This document shows, piece by piece, positions 54,197 through 62,784 of a stretch of 64,000 nt of DNA. The stretch is from Gammaproteobacteria bacterium (GTDB lineage Bacteria > Pseudomonadota > Gammaproteobacteria > Xanthomonadales > Wenzhouxiangellaceae). The notes below the pieces were generated by a model. That model ran no database searches. It was not told the DNA's origin and worked only from the letters and a program-made list of their open reading frames with translations. The stretch covers positions 1 to 64,000 of the forward strand of contig JAJFKY010000021.1 of the NCBI GenBank assembly GCA_021772975.1. The letters are read 5' to 3'. Made by a program: the position numbers and the translations under genes. Each line of letters opens with the position of its first letter. Positions within the stretch are counted from its first letter, which is position 1.

Positions 54197-54913
54197 TCAA
54201 ATCTCCAGATACCGCCCCTGCCGCCTTAACCACTGCCGCTGTTCATGATAACCAGGCAGCACACGCTCAACCTGCCGCCAATAGCGGATGGAATGATTAT
54301 GCTGGAGCATATGGCACAGCTCGTGCACCACCAGATAATCAATCACCGGTTCCGGCGCCATGATGATTTTCCAGTTAAACATTAATCGGCCTGCCAGGGA
54401 GCAACTGCCCCAGCGGGTCTTGCAGTTGCGGATGGTTATTCTGACCGGCTCTACCCCAACCTGGCGCTGGAAAACTTCCACTTTACGCCGCAATAAATCC
54501 GAAGCCTGTATCCGGTACCACTGGATCAGAGCGCTGCGCACCGCTTCTGCAGCAGCGGTCGGATCGGTCAGCCTGACCAGCAACTCAGTGCCGCACAACA
54601 GCACATCCGCCTTATCCGCAGTCTCGATCCGCAATGCATATTGCCGTCCCAGATAGGCGAACCGTTCACCGGTGACAAACGCCCGCCGGTTAGCCGTCAG
54701 CACTTGCTGCTGCTCCTGCAGCTTCTGCCTGATCCAAGCTGATTTCAAGCCCACAAACTCGCGCACCGCTGCTTCCGGGAAGCCCAGCGGCACGCGCACC
54801 GAGACCTGCCCCTCGCGCACATTGATCGTGGCGGTTCTGCGCCGGGAGCGGATGACTGATACTGTCAGATCACCTGCGGTGATGGATTGCTGCTGGGCTG
54901 GCATGCCGGCCAT
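54197..54913 (-). CDS. YgjP-like (DUF45) metallopeptidase
   Basis: A predicted zinc peptidase of the YgjP/WLM type. The C-terminal domain has the HExxH motif (VVHELCHMLQHNH) followed by SIRYW, and the family segment ITIRNCKTRWGSCSLAGRLMFNW. The beta-rich N-terminal half contains VSVRVPLGFPEAAVREFV. The frame is open upstream to 55027, but those codons overlap the divergent Sir2 gene; a start near 54913 (or the next Met at 54904) gives about 238 residues, the family length. Confidence 0.8.
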   Translation of the reverse strand: MAGMPAQQQSITAGDLTVSVIRSRRRTATINVREGQVSVRVPLGFPEAAVREFVGLKSAWIRQKLQEQQQVLTANRRAFVTGERFAYLGRQYALRIETADKADVLLCGTELLVRLTDPTAAAEAVRSALIQWYRIQASDLLRRKVEVFQRQVGVEPVRITIRNCKTRWGSCSLAGRLMFNWKIIMAPEPVIDYLVVHELCHMLQHNHSIRYWRQVERVLPGYHEQRQWLRRQGRYLEI

Positions 54914-55025
54914 CATACAAAGCCATGGCTTGATTAACATCACAAGTACGTAAAAAACTGTGTTTACGATGCTTGTAAGCATCACCCGCTTGACCAGATC
55001 AGGGTTTGATGCGACAACAATGCGC

Positions 55026-55841
55026 ATGTCTGATTCTGTGCTGCAGCAAGCTTCTCAAGCTATCCGCCAGGCCGATGCGCTATTGATCACCGCCGGTGCT
55101 GGTATGGGGATTGATTCCGGGCTGCCTGATTTTCGTGGACCGGAGGGGTTCTGGAATGCCTACCCGGGTTTGCGCGGCCACGGTCTGGGGTTTACCGATA
55201 TGGCTAATCCACAGGCATTTGTGGATCATCCACGGCTGGCATGGGGGTTCTACGGGCACCGCTTACAGCTTTATCGGGCAACCCGGCCGCACGCGGGGTT
55301 TGCGATGTTACTGGACTGGGCCCGCGGCAAACCCGGTGGTGCATTTGTGTTTACCAGCAATGTAGATGGCCAGTTTCAGTCCGCGGGATTTGCCGAGACG
55401 CGGATCACTGAATGCCATGGCTCGATTCATCATCTGCAATGCACCACGGAATGCGGTATCGGCATATGGCGCGCGGGCTCAATCACACCAGTGGTAGACA
55501 CAGCCCGCTCAGAGTGGTTATCCGAGCTGCCCCGCTGTCCTGCCTGCGCGGCGCTGGCCCGGCCCAATATTCTGATGTTCGGTGACTGGCAATGGGATGA
55601 CCACCGAACTGATCAGCAGTTGCAGCGCCTGCGACAATGGCTGCGCGCGGACATCAAGCCGGTGTTGATTGAACTGGGTGCGGGCACCGCGATTCCGAGT
55701 GTGCGGCATTTTGGTGAATCAACCGGCCTGCCCATGCTCAGGATCAACCCTGATGAAGCCAGCGTTCCGGCTGGTGGTCTGAGTCTGCAGATGGGTGCGT
55801 TGCCGGCCTTGAGCGCCATACATCAGCTGCTGGCGTCATAG
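55026..55841 (+). CDS. Sir2-family NAD-dependent deacylase
   Basis: Removes acyl groups from lysine using NAD+. The 271-residue protein has the NAD-binding signature GAGMGIDSGLPDFRG, the catalytic His region TSNVDGQFQSAGF and ITECHGSIHHLQC, and a zinc site formed by CTTEC and CPAC. The loop PNILMFGDWQWDD is slightly divergent from canonical sirtuins (PxVVxFGE), as in bacterial relatives of unknown substrate. The start at 55026 (MSDSVLQQ) is chosen over upstream Met codons that would overlap the divergent metallopeptidase gene more. Confidence 0.87.
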   Translation: MSDSVLQQASQAIRQADALLITAGAGMGIDSGLPDFRGPEGFWNAYPGLRGHGLGFTDMANPQAFVDHPRLAWGFYGHRLQLYRATRPHAGFAMLLDWARGKPGGAFVFTSNVDGQFQSAGFAETRITECHGSIHHLQCTTECGIGIWRAGSITPVVDTARSEWLSELPRCPACAALARPNILMFGDWQWDDHRTDQQLQRLRQWLRADIKPVLIELGAGTAIPSVRHFGESTGLPMLRINPDEASVPAGGLSLQMGALPALSAIHQLLAS

Positions 55842-55890
55842 CCATTGACCAGCGGGGCAATATTTCCGAGCGCCACTTAGCGCCAAGTGG

Positions 55891-56721
55891 TCAGCGCCCC
55901 AGTTTCACAAACTTCAGCGTAAACCTGTCGCTTTCGCCGATATCCAGGTATTTCTGTGGGTCTTCGCCCTCGGGAACGCGCAGATTGGGCGGCAGGGTCC
56001 AGACGCCATTGGGGTAGTCGCCGGTGTCTTTAAGATTGGCGTTGATCGGACTTTCGGCAACCAGCTGGAAACCGGCGGCTTCCACCCGGCGGATTAACCA
56101 TTGCTGATTGACGTAACCGTTGCTGGCGGTCAAATCAATCTCCTGATCAATCTTGGCGCGATGTTCAACCACCCCGAAGACACCGCCTGGTTTAAGCATG
56201 CGGCGCACCGCGCGGATCACGTCGTTAAAACTACCATCATCCATCCAGTTGTGGATATTGCGGAAGCTCAGCACCAAATCCACACTGCCCGCTGCTGCAA
56301 CCGGCTCGGTGGCGGGGGGCTCAAAAGGCTTGACCTGCACGTGCTTGAACCAGTCCGGATCAGCTTCCACTTTCAGCTCAAATGCGCGTAGGGAGTTTCT
56401 GAAAAAGTCAGCGAATTCATGCTCGGTATCCGGATTAAAATGCGCCGCGATCAATTGTCCGCCATTCTCCGCATCCATGTAGGGCGCAATGATGGTGCTA
56501 TACCAGCCACCGCCAGGCCACAGCTCCACCACTGTCATATCCGGCCTGAGGCCAAAGAATGTCAGGGTTTCATAAGGATGGCGGTAGCGATCTCTGGATT
56601 TGGCTTCCGCGCTGCGAAAATCATCTTCCAGAATGCTGTGCAGATCATCGTGATGCGCGTATGCCGGAGTCGTCAGGATCACCCCCAGACAGCACAGATA
56701 GAATAGAAAACGGACACCCAT
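55891..56721 (-). CDS. exported methyltransferase-like protein (copy 1)
   Basis: A 276-residue class I SAM-methyltransferase-fold protein. The signal peptide (residues 1-22, ending PAYA) is unusual for a methyltransferase but typical of the COG4798-type family. Motif I is degenerate (MTVVELWPGGGWYSTIIAPY); motif II-like DLVLSFRNIHNW and MLKPGGVFGVVEHR (motif III region) follow. Whether it binds SAM in the periplasm is unknown. A paralogue lies just upstream on the same strand. Confidence 0.8.
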   Translation of the reverse strand: MGVRFLFYLCCLGVILTTPAYAHHDDLHSILEDDFRSAEAKSRDRYRHPYETLTFFGLRPDMTVVELWPGGGWYSTIIAPYMDAENGGQLIAAHFNPDTEHEFADFFRNSLRAFELKVEADPDWFKHVQVKPFEPPATEPVAAAGSVDLVLSFRNIHNWMDDGSFNDVIRAVRRMLKPGGVFGVVEHRAKIDQEIDLTASNGYVNQQWLIRRVEAAGFQLVAESPINANLKDTGDYPNGVWTLPPNLRVPEGEDPQKYLDIGESDRFTLKFVKLGR

Positions 56722-56795
56722 AGTTATTGATTTTTATTCAGAACCAGGGCAATTGTCACCCCAGCAGTGCCGGAGCGTCAAATCAGCGGGCTGAA

Positions 56796-57653
56796 CTAGC
56801 GGCCCAGCTTGATGAACTTGATGGTAAAGCGGTCGGTTTCGCCGATGTCCAGGTATTTTTGCGCATCCTCGTCATCCGCCACCCGCAGATACGGCGGCAA
56901 TGACCAGACACCATTGGGGTGATCGGCGGTATCCAGGCGGTTGGCATTGATCTCGCTGTGCTCCAGGGCCTGAAAGCCGGCTTCATGAATCTTCTGCACC
57001 AGCCACTGCTGGTTAATATAGCCGTTTTCGGCCAGTGGATCGGGGTTTTCATAAACATCCGCGCGGTTATCGACAATGCCGAACATGCCTCCGGGCTTGA
57101 GCATGGCACGCACCTGCTCCAGCACAAAATCAATGCTGCCGTCGTTGAGCCAGTAGTGCATATTGCGGAAGCTCACCACCATATCGACCGAACCATCGGC
57201 CACGATAGCCTTGGTGAAAGGTGGCTCAAAAGCTTTGATATCGACATTGCCGTACCAGTCCGGATCGTGGGCTATCTTGGTTTCAAACGCCAGATAAGAG
57301 CTTTGAAAGAAGTTGGCGAATGGATGTTCGGTCTCGGGATTGTAATGCGCCGCTATCAGCTTGCCCTTATCTTTCAGGTAAGGCGCCAGGATATCGGTAT
57401 ACCAGCCGCCGCTGGGCCATAACTCGACCACCGTCATATCCGGCTCAATACCGAAAAAAGTCAGGGTTTCAAGTGGATGTCTGAACTGGTCGCGGGAACG
57501 GGAAATTTCCGTTCGGAAAGGATCATGAATAATACTATCCAGTTTATCCTGGTCTACCTGGGCACTGACCGGACTGGAAGCAGCCAGCATGACGACCATG
57601 CAGACAGCCATCACGGACAGTAAGTATTTTGCTGGTTTTCTCATCGGTAACAC
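56796..57653 (-). CDS. exported methyltransferase-like protein (copy 2)
   Basis: A 285-residue paralogue of the preceding gene with the same layout: signal peptide ending SPVSAQ, DMTVVELWPSGGWYTDILAPY, MVVSFRNMHYWLNDG, AMLKPGGMFGIVDNRA and the C-terminal YLDIGETDRFTIKFIKLGR, almost identical to the end of copy 1. Copies 1 and 2 are separated by 74 bases and probably arose by tandem duplication. They are likely co-transcribed. Confidence 0.8.
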   Translation of the reverse strand: MLPMRKPAKYLLSVMAVCMVVMLAASSPVSAQVDQDKLDSIIHDPFRTEISRSRDQFRHPLETLTFFGIEPDMTVVELWPSGGWYTDILAPYLKDKGKLIAAHYNPETEHPFANFFQSSYLAFETKIAHDPDWYGNVDIKAFEPPFTKAIVADGSVDMVVSFRNMHYWLNDGSIDFVLEQVRAMLKPGGMFGIVDNRADVYENPDPLAENGYINQQWLVQKIHEAGFQALEHSEINANRLDTADHPNGVWSLPPYLRVADDEDAQKYLDIGETDRFTIKFIKLGR

Positions 57654-57905
57654 TCCTTGTCACCCTGTGGTTAGCGTTGCTCGGCACGAAACAACAGGTT
57701 TAATATAACACCGACTTAAGCCTGACTCTAGCCCTAAATCACTGCGCGTCTAATACTTTAGCCTAGCAGCATATTAACACTGGGATCATTGCCGAAATAT
57801 TTCAAGTCTGGACAGAACACCGGTCTGTATTGACTGGTAATGGCTTACAAAGCACTGCTGCGCATGTCACAATTAGCATCGTTTCAGCTGACCATTACCG
57901 TCCTT

Positions 57906-59000
57906 ATGCAAAACCAGCCCGCCACCCGAACCCTGCGCCTGGAACAGCCGCTGGCACTATATCGGGGTGATCAGATAGACCCGGTGTGTCTGGCTTATGA
58001 GTGCTGGGGCGAATTGAATGCAGCCAGGGACAATGCCATTTTGCTATTGACCGGGTTATCACCCGGGGCGCATGCGGCCTCCTCGCCCGAAGACCCCGAA
58101 GCAGGCTGGTGGGAAAATATGCTGGGTCCCGGCAAACCCATCGATACCCATCGTTACTTTGTGATCTGCGTTAACTCGCTGGGCAGTTGCAAGGGCTCGA
58201 CCGGGCCCGCCTCGCTGAATCCGAAAACCGGTAAGACCTGGCGCCTGGATTTTCCGGAACTGACGCTGGACGATATAGCCGAAGCCTCCTGGCAGGTGGT
58301 GAAATCACTGCGGATCGAGCAGCTCAATTGCCTGATCGGCCCGAGCATGGGCGGCATGACGGCCCTGGCACTGCTGAAACGGCATCCCAACTGTGCCCGG
58401 CGTCTGATCAGCATTTCCTCGGCCACTGCCGCCAGCCCCTTTTCGATTGCGATCAGATCATTGCAGCGCGAGGCCATTGTCAGCGATCCCAACTGGCAAA
58501 GCGGCGAATATACCGACGACCGCTGGCCGGTTTCGGGGATGCGGCTGGCACGCAAACTGGGCATGATCAGTTACCGCTCCGCGGCGGAATGGATAGAACG
58601 GTTCGGTCGCCAGCCTCAGGAGCATTTCCCGGCCACCGTGTATGGCATGAACTTCGCGGTGGAATCGTACCTGGAAGCACAGGCACAGAAATTTATCGGC
58701 CAGTTCGATCCAGTCTGCTATGTTTATCTGTCACGCGCCATGGACTGGTTTGAGGCGGGCGACCGGCACCAAGGCAGCCCGGCGCGCATGCTGGCGCAAA
58801 CCAGCCTGGAAACAGCTCTGGTGCTGGGGGTGGAAACCGACCTGCTGTTTCCCCTGGAGCAACAGAAAACTATCGCCAAAGCATTACAAGCTGCTGATAT
58901 TAAGACAGATTTGCATGAGTTGAGCAGTATTCAAGGACATGATGCCTTCCTGATTGACATGGATAGCTTTGCCCCACCTGTGGCACAATTCCTGTCATGA
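57906..59000 (+). CDS. serine/homoserine O-succinyltransferase (MetX family)
   Basis: An alpha/beta-hydrolase-fold acyltransferase of the MetX family that activates serine or homoserine for cysteine or methionine synthesis. The triad is Ser in GPSMGGMTAL, Asp in GVETDLLFPL and His in IQGHDAFLID. VNSLGSCKGSTGPASLNP and YLSRAMDWFE closely resemble the serine O-succinyltransferase of Xanthomonas rather than homoserine O-acetyltransferases; this choice is by similarity from memory. The start at 57906 (MQNQPATR) gives 364 residues. Its last four bases overlap the next gene. Confidence 0.85.
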   Translation: MQNQPATRTLRLEQPLALYRGDQIDPVCLAYECWGELNAARDNAILLLTGLSPGAHAASSPEDPEAGWWENMLGPGKPIDTHRYFVICVNSLGSCKGSTGPASLNPKTGKTWRLDFPELTLDDIAEASWQVVKSLRIEQLNCLIGPSMGGMTALALLKRHPNCARRLISISSATAASPFSIAIRSLQREAIVSDPNWQSGEYTDDRWPVSGMRLARKLGMISYRSAAEWIERFGRQPQEHFPATVYGMNFAVESYLEAQAQKFIGQFDPVCYVYLSRAMDWFEAGDRHQGSPARMLAQTSLETALVLGVETDLLFPLEQQKTIAKALQAADIKTDLHELSSIQGHDAFLIDMDSFAPPVAQFLS

Positions 59001-59563
59001 TTCTAGATTTTACCGGTAAAGATTTGCTGATTGAGCGGCTGCGCTGGGCCACCCGTGGCGATTGCCCACATGGCATCACCAGCTGTCTGCGCGAAGCCCT
59101 GTGCGACCTGATGGACGAGCAAAGCGTGCGACTCCCCGAGGAATGCCTGCAGCCTTGTGCGGATGGCTATCAGCGCCGGCTGCTGTATCAAGACGACAAG
59201 ACCGGCTGTGTGGTCATGGCCATGACCTGGGGCCCGGGCCAGGGCACCGCCATCCACGATCATAGCGGCATGTGGTGCGTAGAAGGCATCTGGGAAGGCA
59301 GTATCGAGGTAGTGCAATACGAACTGATGGCCCAGGAGCATGGCCGCTACAAGTTTGAACCACGCACCACCATGCGGGCCGGCAAAGGCAGCGCCGGCAG
59401 CCTGATTCCACCGCATGAATACCACACTATCCGTAACCCCAGCCAGCATGAAACCGCCGTATCCATCCATATCTACAGTGGCGAGATGACCTGCTGCAAT
59501 GTATTCAAGCAATGCGAGGATGGCTGGTATGAACGCGAAGCAAGGCAACTAAGCTGCGATTAA
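58997..59563 (+). CDS. cysteine dioxygenase-like cupin protein
   Basis: A 188-residue mononuclear iron cupin of the cysteine/3-mercaptopropionate dioxygenase type. Two iron His residues are in AIHDHSGMWC and a third in IPPHEYHTIR or VSIHIYSG. Family enzymes oxidise a thiol such as cysteine to a sulfinate. The start overlaps the stop of the MetX-family gene by four bases (ATGA), so the two are translated together. The pair suggests control of cysteine level: one gene helps make it, the other would remove it (inference). Confidence 0.85.
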   Translation: MILDFTGKDLLIERLRWATRGDCPHGITSCLREALCDLMDEQSVRLPEECLQPCADGYQRRLLYQDDKTGCVVMAMTWGPGQGTAIHDHSGMWCVEGIWEGSIEVVQYELMAQEHGRYKFEPRTTMRAGKGSAGSLIPPHEYHTIRNPSQHETAVSIHIYSGEMTCCNVFKQCEDGWYEREARQLSCD

Positions 59564-59832
59564 CTCTTTACAAATGGATGCTTCGTCGCTGTATCCATTC
59601 AATCACAGCGGTCAGATTGACTTCGTTATAACATCCTCTGCTCTCCTGCACTCACTAAACTGACCATTGCTCAACCTGTCCATCCATTCCTTGAAAACAC
59701 ATTAACCTTTTGATTAATAAAGAATAATTTATTCATGAACTATTAGTTCATGAGTTGTTCATGGTTTGTTCATGACTGCCTACGCTTATCTGACTATGTT
59801 CTGCAACACCATTTGTTTGCAGGAAAGTTGTC
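59564..59832. other. intergenic region with phased TTCATG motifs
   Basis: There is no gene here. TTCATG occurs at 59732, 59747, 59758 and 59769, the last three spaced 11 bases apart, about one helical turn. The AT-rich tract TTAATAAAGAATAATTTATT lies just before. This looks like a regulator-binding array and promoter of the secreted beta-helix gene. Confidence 0.5.
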
Positions 59833-60618
59833 ATGAGGTTAGGAACAAAAACTAATACCCTATGCGTATTGCTGATCGCCGTTTTGGGGTTCAGTCATCA
59901 AGTACAGGCACAGCAGCTGGATGATTGCCGCATGATCGACCGGCTGCCAGCAGAACTGAGCGAGCCCGGCAAGTATTGTCTGGATCGTTCGCACAGCACT
60001 GAACTGGAGGGCAATACAGCCGCCATCAGCATCCTAAATGCGCACATCGAGCTGGACTTGCGTGGACATACGGTTAGTAACCAACAGGCCGTGACAGGTA
60101 TTTGCCTGGACGGTTATCAGCAAGAACCCACCATCGGCGTGTTGGTATTCGAAGCCGATAATGTGCGTATTCACGGCGGTACGATTCGCTGTTTCGGAAC
60201 CGGTATCGAGTTTTCACAATCGCTGTGTGGCAGCTGCAATACCGCCAACCGCGTCGAGAGCATGCTGTTGGCATCCAACTATCTGTTCGGCCTTTACATG
60301 CAGAGCGACCATAGCGTCGTTCAGCACAACATGGTTACCGAAACAGGGGGGCACCCTGATCGCGATCCGCGGGGCATGGTGGTACGGGGCCATTCCAACA
60401 GCCTACGCAATAACGATGTGATGTTTGTGCGTGATTCAGGTGGTGTCGGTATCAGTGTGGGTGGCGGTTACAACAATCTGATTGTGGAAAATCGCGTGCA
60501 GCAATCCGCCACTGGCTTTTCGCTGTTCGGCAGAGAGCTTCGCTACCGCGACAATCTGACTGCCGCCGTCACCAACCGCTATACCGGCAACGGTGTTGAT
60601 CTGGGTAACAACCATTAA
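59833..60618 (+). CDS. secreted right-handed beta-helix protein
   Basis: A 261-residue exported protein with a signal peptide (ending QVQAQ). The body has parallel beta-helix repeats: LNAHIELDLRGHTVSN, VLVFEADNVRIHGGTIRCFG, MVTETGGHPDRDPRGMVV and NSLRNNDVMFVRDSGG. Such folds are typical of pectate-lyase-like and adhesin-like proteins. There is no catalytic motif, so it may be a binding or structural protein. It is followed 12 bases later by another beta-helix gene, with which it probably forms an operon. Confidence 0.75.
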   Translation: MRLGTKTNTLCVLLIAVLGFSHQVQAQQLDDCRMIDRLPAELSEPGKYCLDRSHSTELEGNTAAISILNAHIELDLRGHTVSNQQAVTGICLDGYQQEPTIGVLVFEADNVRIHGGTIRCFGTGIEFSQSLCGSCNTANRVESMLLASNYLFGLYMQSDHSVVQHNMVTETGGHPDRDPRGMVVRGHSNSLRNNDVMFVRDSGGVGISVGGGYNNLIVENRVQQSATGFSLFGRELRYRDNLTAAVTNRYTGNGVDLGNNH

Positions 60619-60630
60619 GGGGCACGCATC

Positions 60631-62667
60631 ATGAAACTTACTCAAAACCCAACGTTACTGTCCACCCTGAGTGGCCTGATGTGGCTATTGAGCGGATGGT
60701 TTTACAGCCCAACGGCTGTCTCGGTCACCTTTACCGTGAATTACTCGGAGGACTTTGCAGATCCCAATTTGAATGATGGTTTGTGTGACTTCAACCTCAC
60801 TACACCAGAACTCGATTGCAGCCTCAGAACGGCGATTGATCAAATTAATCAATTAGTGTTCAACGGCAACACCGGCCCACACACGGTTAACGTTGAGCCT
60901 GCCACTTTTCCGGGTAACACTCATCAAATCTCGTTTGGCAGTATCGACCTGACTGGAAACATCCGTATTCAGGGTATTGGTCCGGTGCCACCAATCATTG
61001 AAGTGTTGTTTATCAATGGCAACAGCTATAACGCCATTCTGGTCAGCCAGAATGATGCCCAGGTTGAGATTGCCAATCTGGAGTTTCGTTTGCAAAACTC
61101 GACCGCCGCTGGCATCACCGCCAGCAGTAGCGCAACGGTAATGATGATTGAAGACACCATCTTCGTGCCGGGCAGCCGTTTTGATGAGGTTGGTCTGAAC
61201 ATGGAAGACGGTCAGGTGACCTGTATCCGCTGTTTACTGCGTAACGGCAACAACACTGCTGTGCAGGTCACCGGTGGCCAGTTGCGCATGATCGATTCCG
61301 AAGTGCGCAACAATGTGCTGAATGATAATGACTCGCTCATCAATGGTGCTGGATTCAATATCAGCGGTGGTCAAACCTGGCTGCTGCGCACCCAGGTATC
61401 ACGCAATGAATCAGTCAATAATGGCGGCGGCATTTATCTGAATGGCGGCCTGCTGAACCTGGTTAACACTACCATCAGTAATAACCATGCTGATCGTTCC
61501 GGTGCCGGCATCCTGATATCCAACGGGCAGGTCATCATTGAGAACACCACCATTACCAAAAATGTCGCCAATGCTGACAATGCCGGTGGCGGCGAAGGTG
61601 GCGGTATTCTGACCCAATCTGGTGGCGTGGCGGTGATGAAAAATTCGATTCTCAGCGGTAACACCGTCACTGGCGTTACCAGCACCAACGAATGTTCTGG
61701 TGCCAACCTGGAAACCAACGGCCCCAATATTATCGGCACCGATCCCGACTGTAATCCGGTATTGGTCACGGGTCCGCCGGCTATTCGCGCCACAGTGCCC
61801 TTGTCGATATTAATCCGCGATGACTATTGGGGAAGCCTGACCACTGACCAGGTCACCAGCGCCCTGCATCCCGCTGTCGATGCCGGTGACGCTTCCCAAT
61901 GTAGCGCTGATCACGATCTGGACCCCGCCACTGCTCAGATACCCCTCGTCAATGATATCCGCATTGGCGACCGGCCACTGGATGGTAATTTTGATGCGGT
62001 TGTGGATTGCGACCTGGGCGCTTTTGAACTGAACTGTGCCATCGACGGTACTGACGACGACATCGACGGCGTCGGCTCGCTGTGTGATAACTGCCCAAGC
62101 GATGCCAACCCCAGTCAAATGGATACCGATGGCGACGGTATTGGCGATGCCTGCGACACTCGTTATGTGCTGAATGTGTCCACCAGCGGCGATGGGACAG
62201 TCACCAGCTCACCAACAGGTATTAATTGCGGCAGCACTTGTAGCGCTGACTTTCTGGAACAAACCCTGGTCACACTGACCCCTTCCGCAGCCACCGGCTT
62301 TGCGTTTGTCACCTGGGGTGGCGACTGCAGTGGTAATGGCAGCTGTCAGGTCAATATGGATCAGGCGCGTAATATCAGCGCCTTGTTCGAGGTGTCCGGT
62401 TTTAATCTGCAAGTGGTGCTTAGCGGCAATGGCAGCGGAGCGGTTTCCAGCGCGCCGGCAGGCATCAACTGTCCCTCTGACTGCAACGAGCTGTATACCG
62501 ATACCGAGGCTGTCACCTTGACGCCTGACCCCGATCCCGGTTTTCAGTTTTTGAACTGGGCAGGCGATTGCAGCGGCAATACCTGTCAGGTGACTATGGA
62601 TAACGAACGACGGGTGTTGGCGGTATTCGCTGACAGCGACACCATCTTTATTGATGGTGCGGAATAA
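60631..62667 (+). CDS. surface beta-helix protein with thrombospondin-type repeats and IFIDGAE tail
   Basis: A 678-residue exported protein. The N-terminal signal/hydrophobic part is followed by a CSLRTAIDQIN segment and beta-helix repeats (ISGGQTWLLRTQVSRN, GGGIYLNGGLLNLVN, GAGILISNGQVIIEN) of the choice-of-anchor type. A calcium-binding thrombospondin-3-like stretch (DGTDDDIDGVGSLCDNC, DTDGDGIGDACD) and two related beta modules (SGDGTVTSSPTGINCGS and SGNGSGAVSSAPAGINC) with Cys pairs come next. The extreme C-terminus, DTIFIDGAE, resembles a tail motif seen on many secreted proteins of related bacteria (IFxDGFE), possibly a sorting signal. Confidence 0.8.
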   Translation: MKLTQNPTLLSTLSGLMWLLSGWFYSPTAVSVTFTVNYSEDFADPNLNDGLCDFNLTTPELDCSLRTAIDQINQLVFNGNTGPHTVNVEPATFPGNTHQISFGSIDLTGNIRIQGIGPVPPIIEVLFINGNSYNAILVSQNDAQVEIANLEFRLQNSTAAGITASSSATVMMIEDTIFVPGSRFDEVGLNMEDGQVTCIRCLLRNGNNTAVQVTGGQLRMIDSEVRNNVLNDNDSLINGAGFNISGGQTWLLRTQVSRNESVNNGGGIYLNGGLLNLVNTTISNNHADRSGAGILISNGQVIIENTTITKNVANADNAGGGEGGGILTQSGGVAVMKNSILSGNTVTGVTSTNECSGANLETNGPNIIGTDPDCNPVLVTGPPAIRATVPLSILIRDDYWGSLTTDQVTSALHPAVDAGDASQCSADHDLDPATAQIPLVNDIRIGDRPLDGNFDAVVDCDLGAFELNCAIDGTDDDIDGVGSLCDNCPSDANPSQMDTDGDGIGDACDTRYVLNVSTSGDGTVTSSPTGINCGSTCSADFLEQTLVTLTPSAATGFAFVTWGGDCSGNGSCQVNMDQARNISALFEVSGFNLQVVLSGNGSGAVSSAPAGINCPSDCNELYTDTEAVTLTPDPDPGFQFLNWAGDCSGNTCQVTMDNERRVLAVFADSDTIFIDGAE

Positions 62668-62685
62668 ATTGATTGTTTAAATGGC

Positions 62686-62741
62686 GACGCCGGTGGAACC
62701 TGCTAATCTCATGACAACCCTATTGGCACTCCACCGGCGTC
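62686..62741. terminator. inverted repeat after the surface protein gene
   Basis: GACGCCGGTGGA and TCCACCGGCGTC form a 12-base perfect stem with a 32-base loop, followed by ACTTTTAG. It lies between two convergent genes and may end both transcripts. Confidence 0.5.
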
Positions 62742-62784
62742 ACTTTTAGTGTCGCCTGGTACTGACAGCTTAAAGACACTCTGG

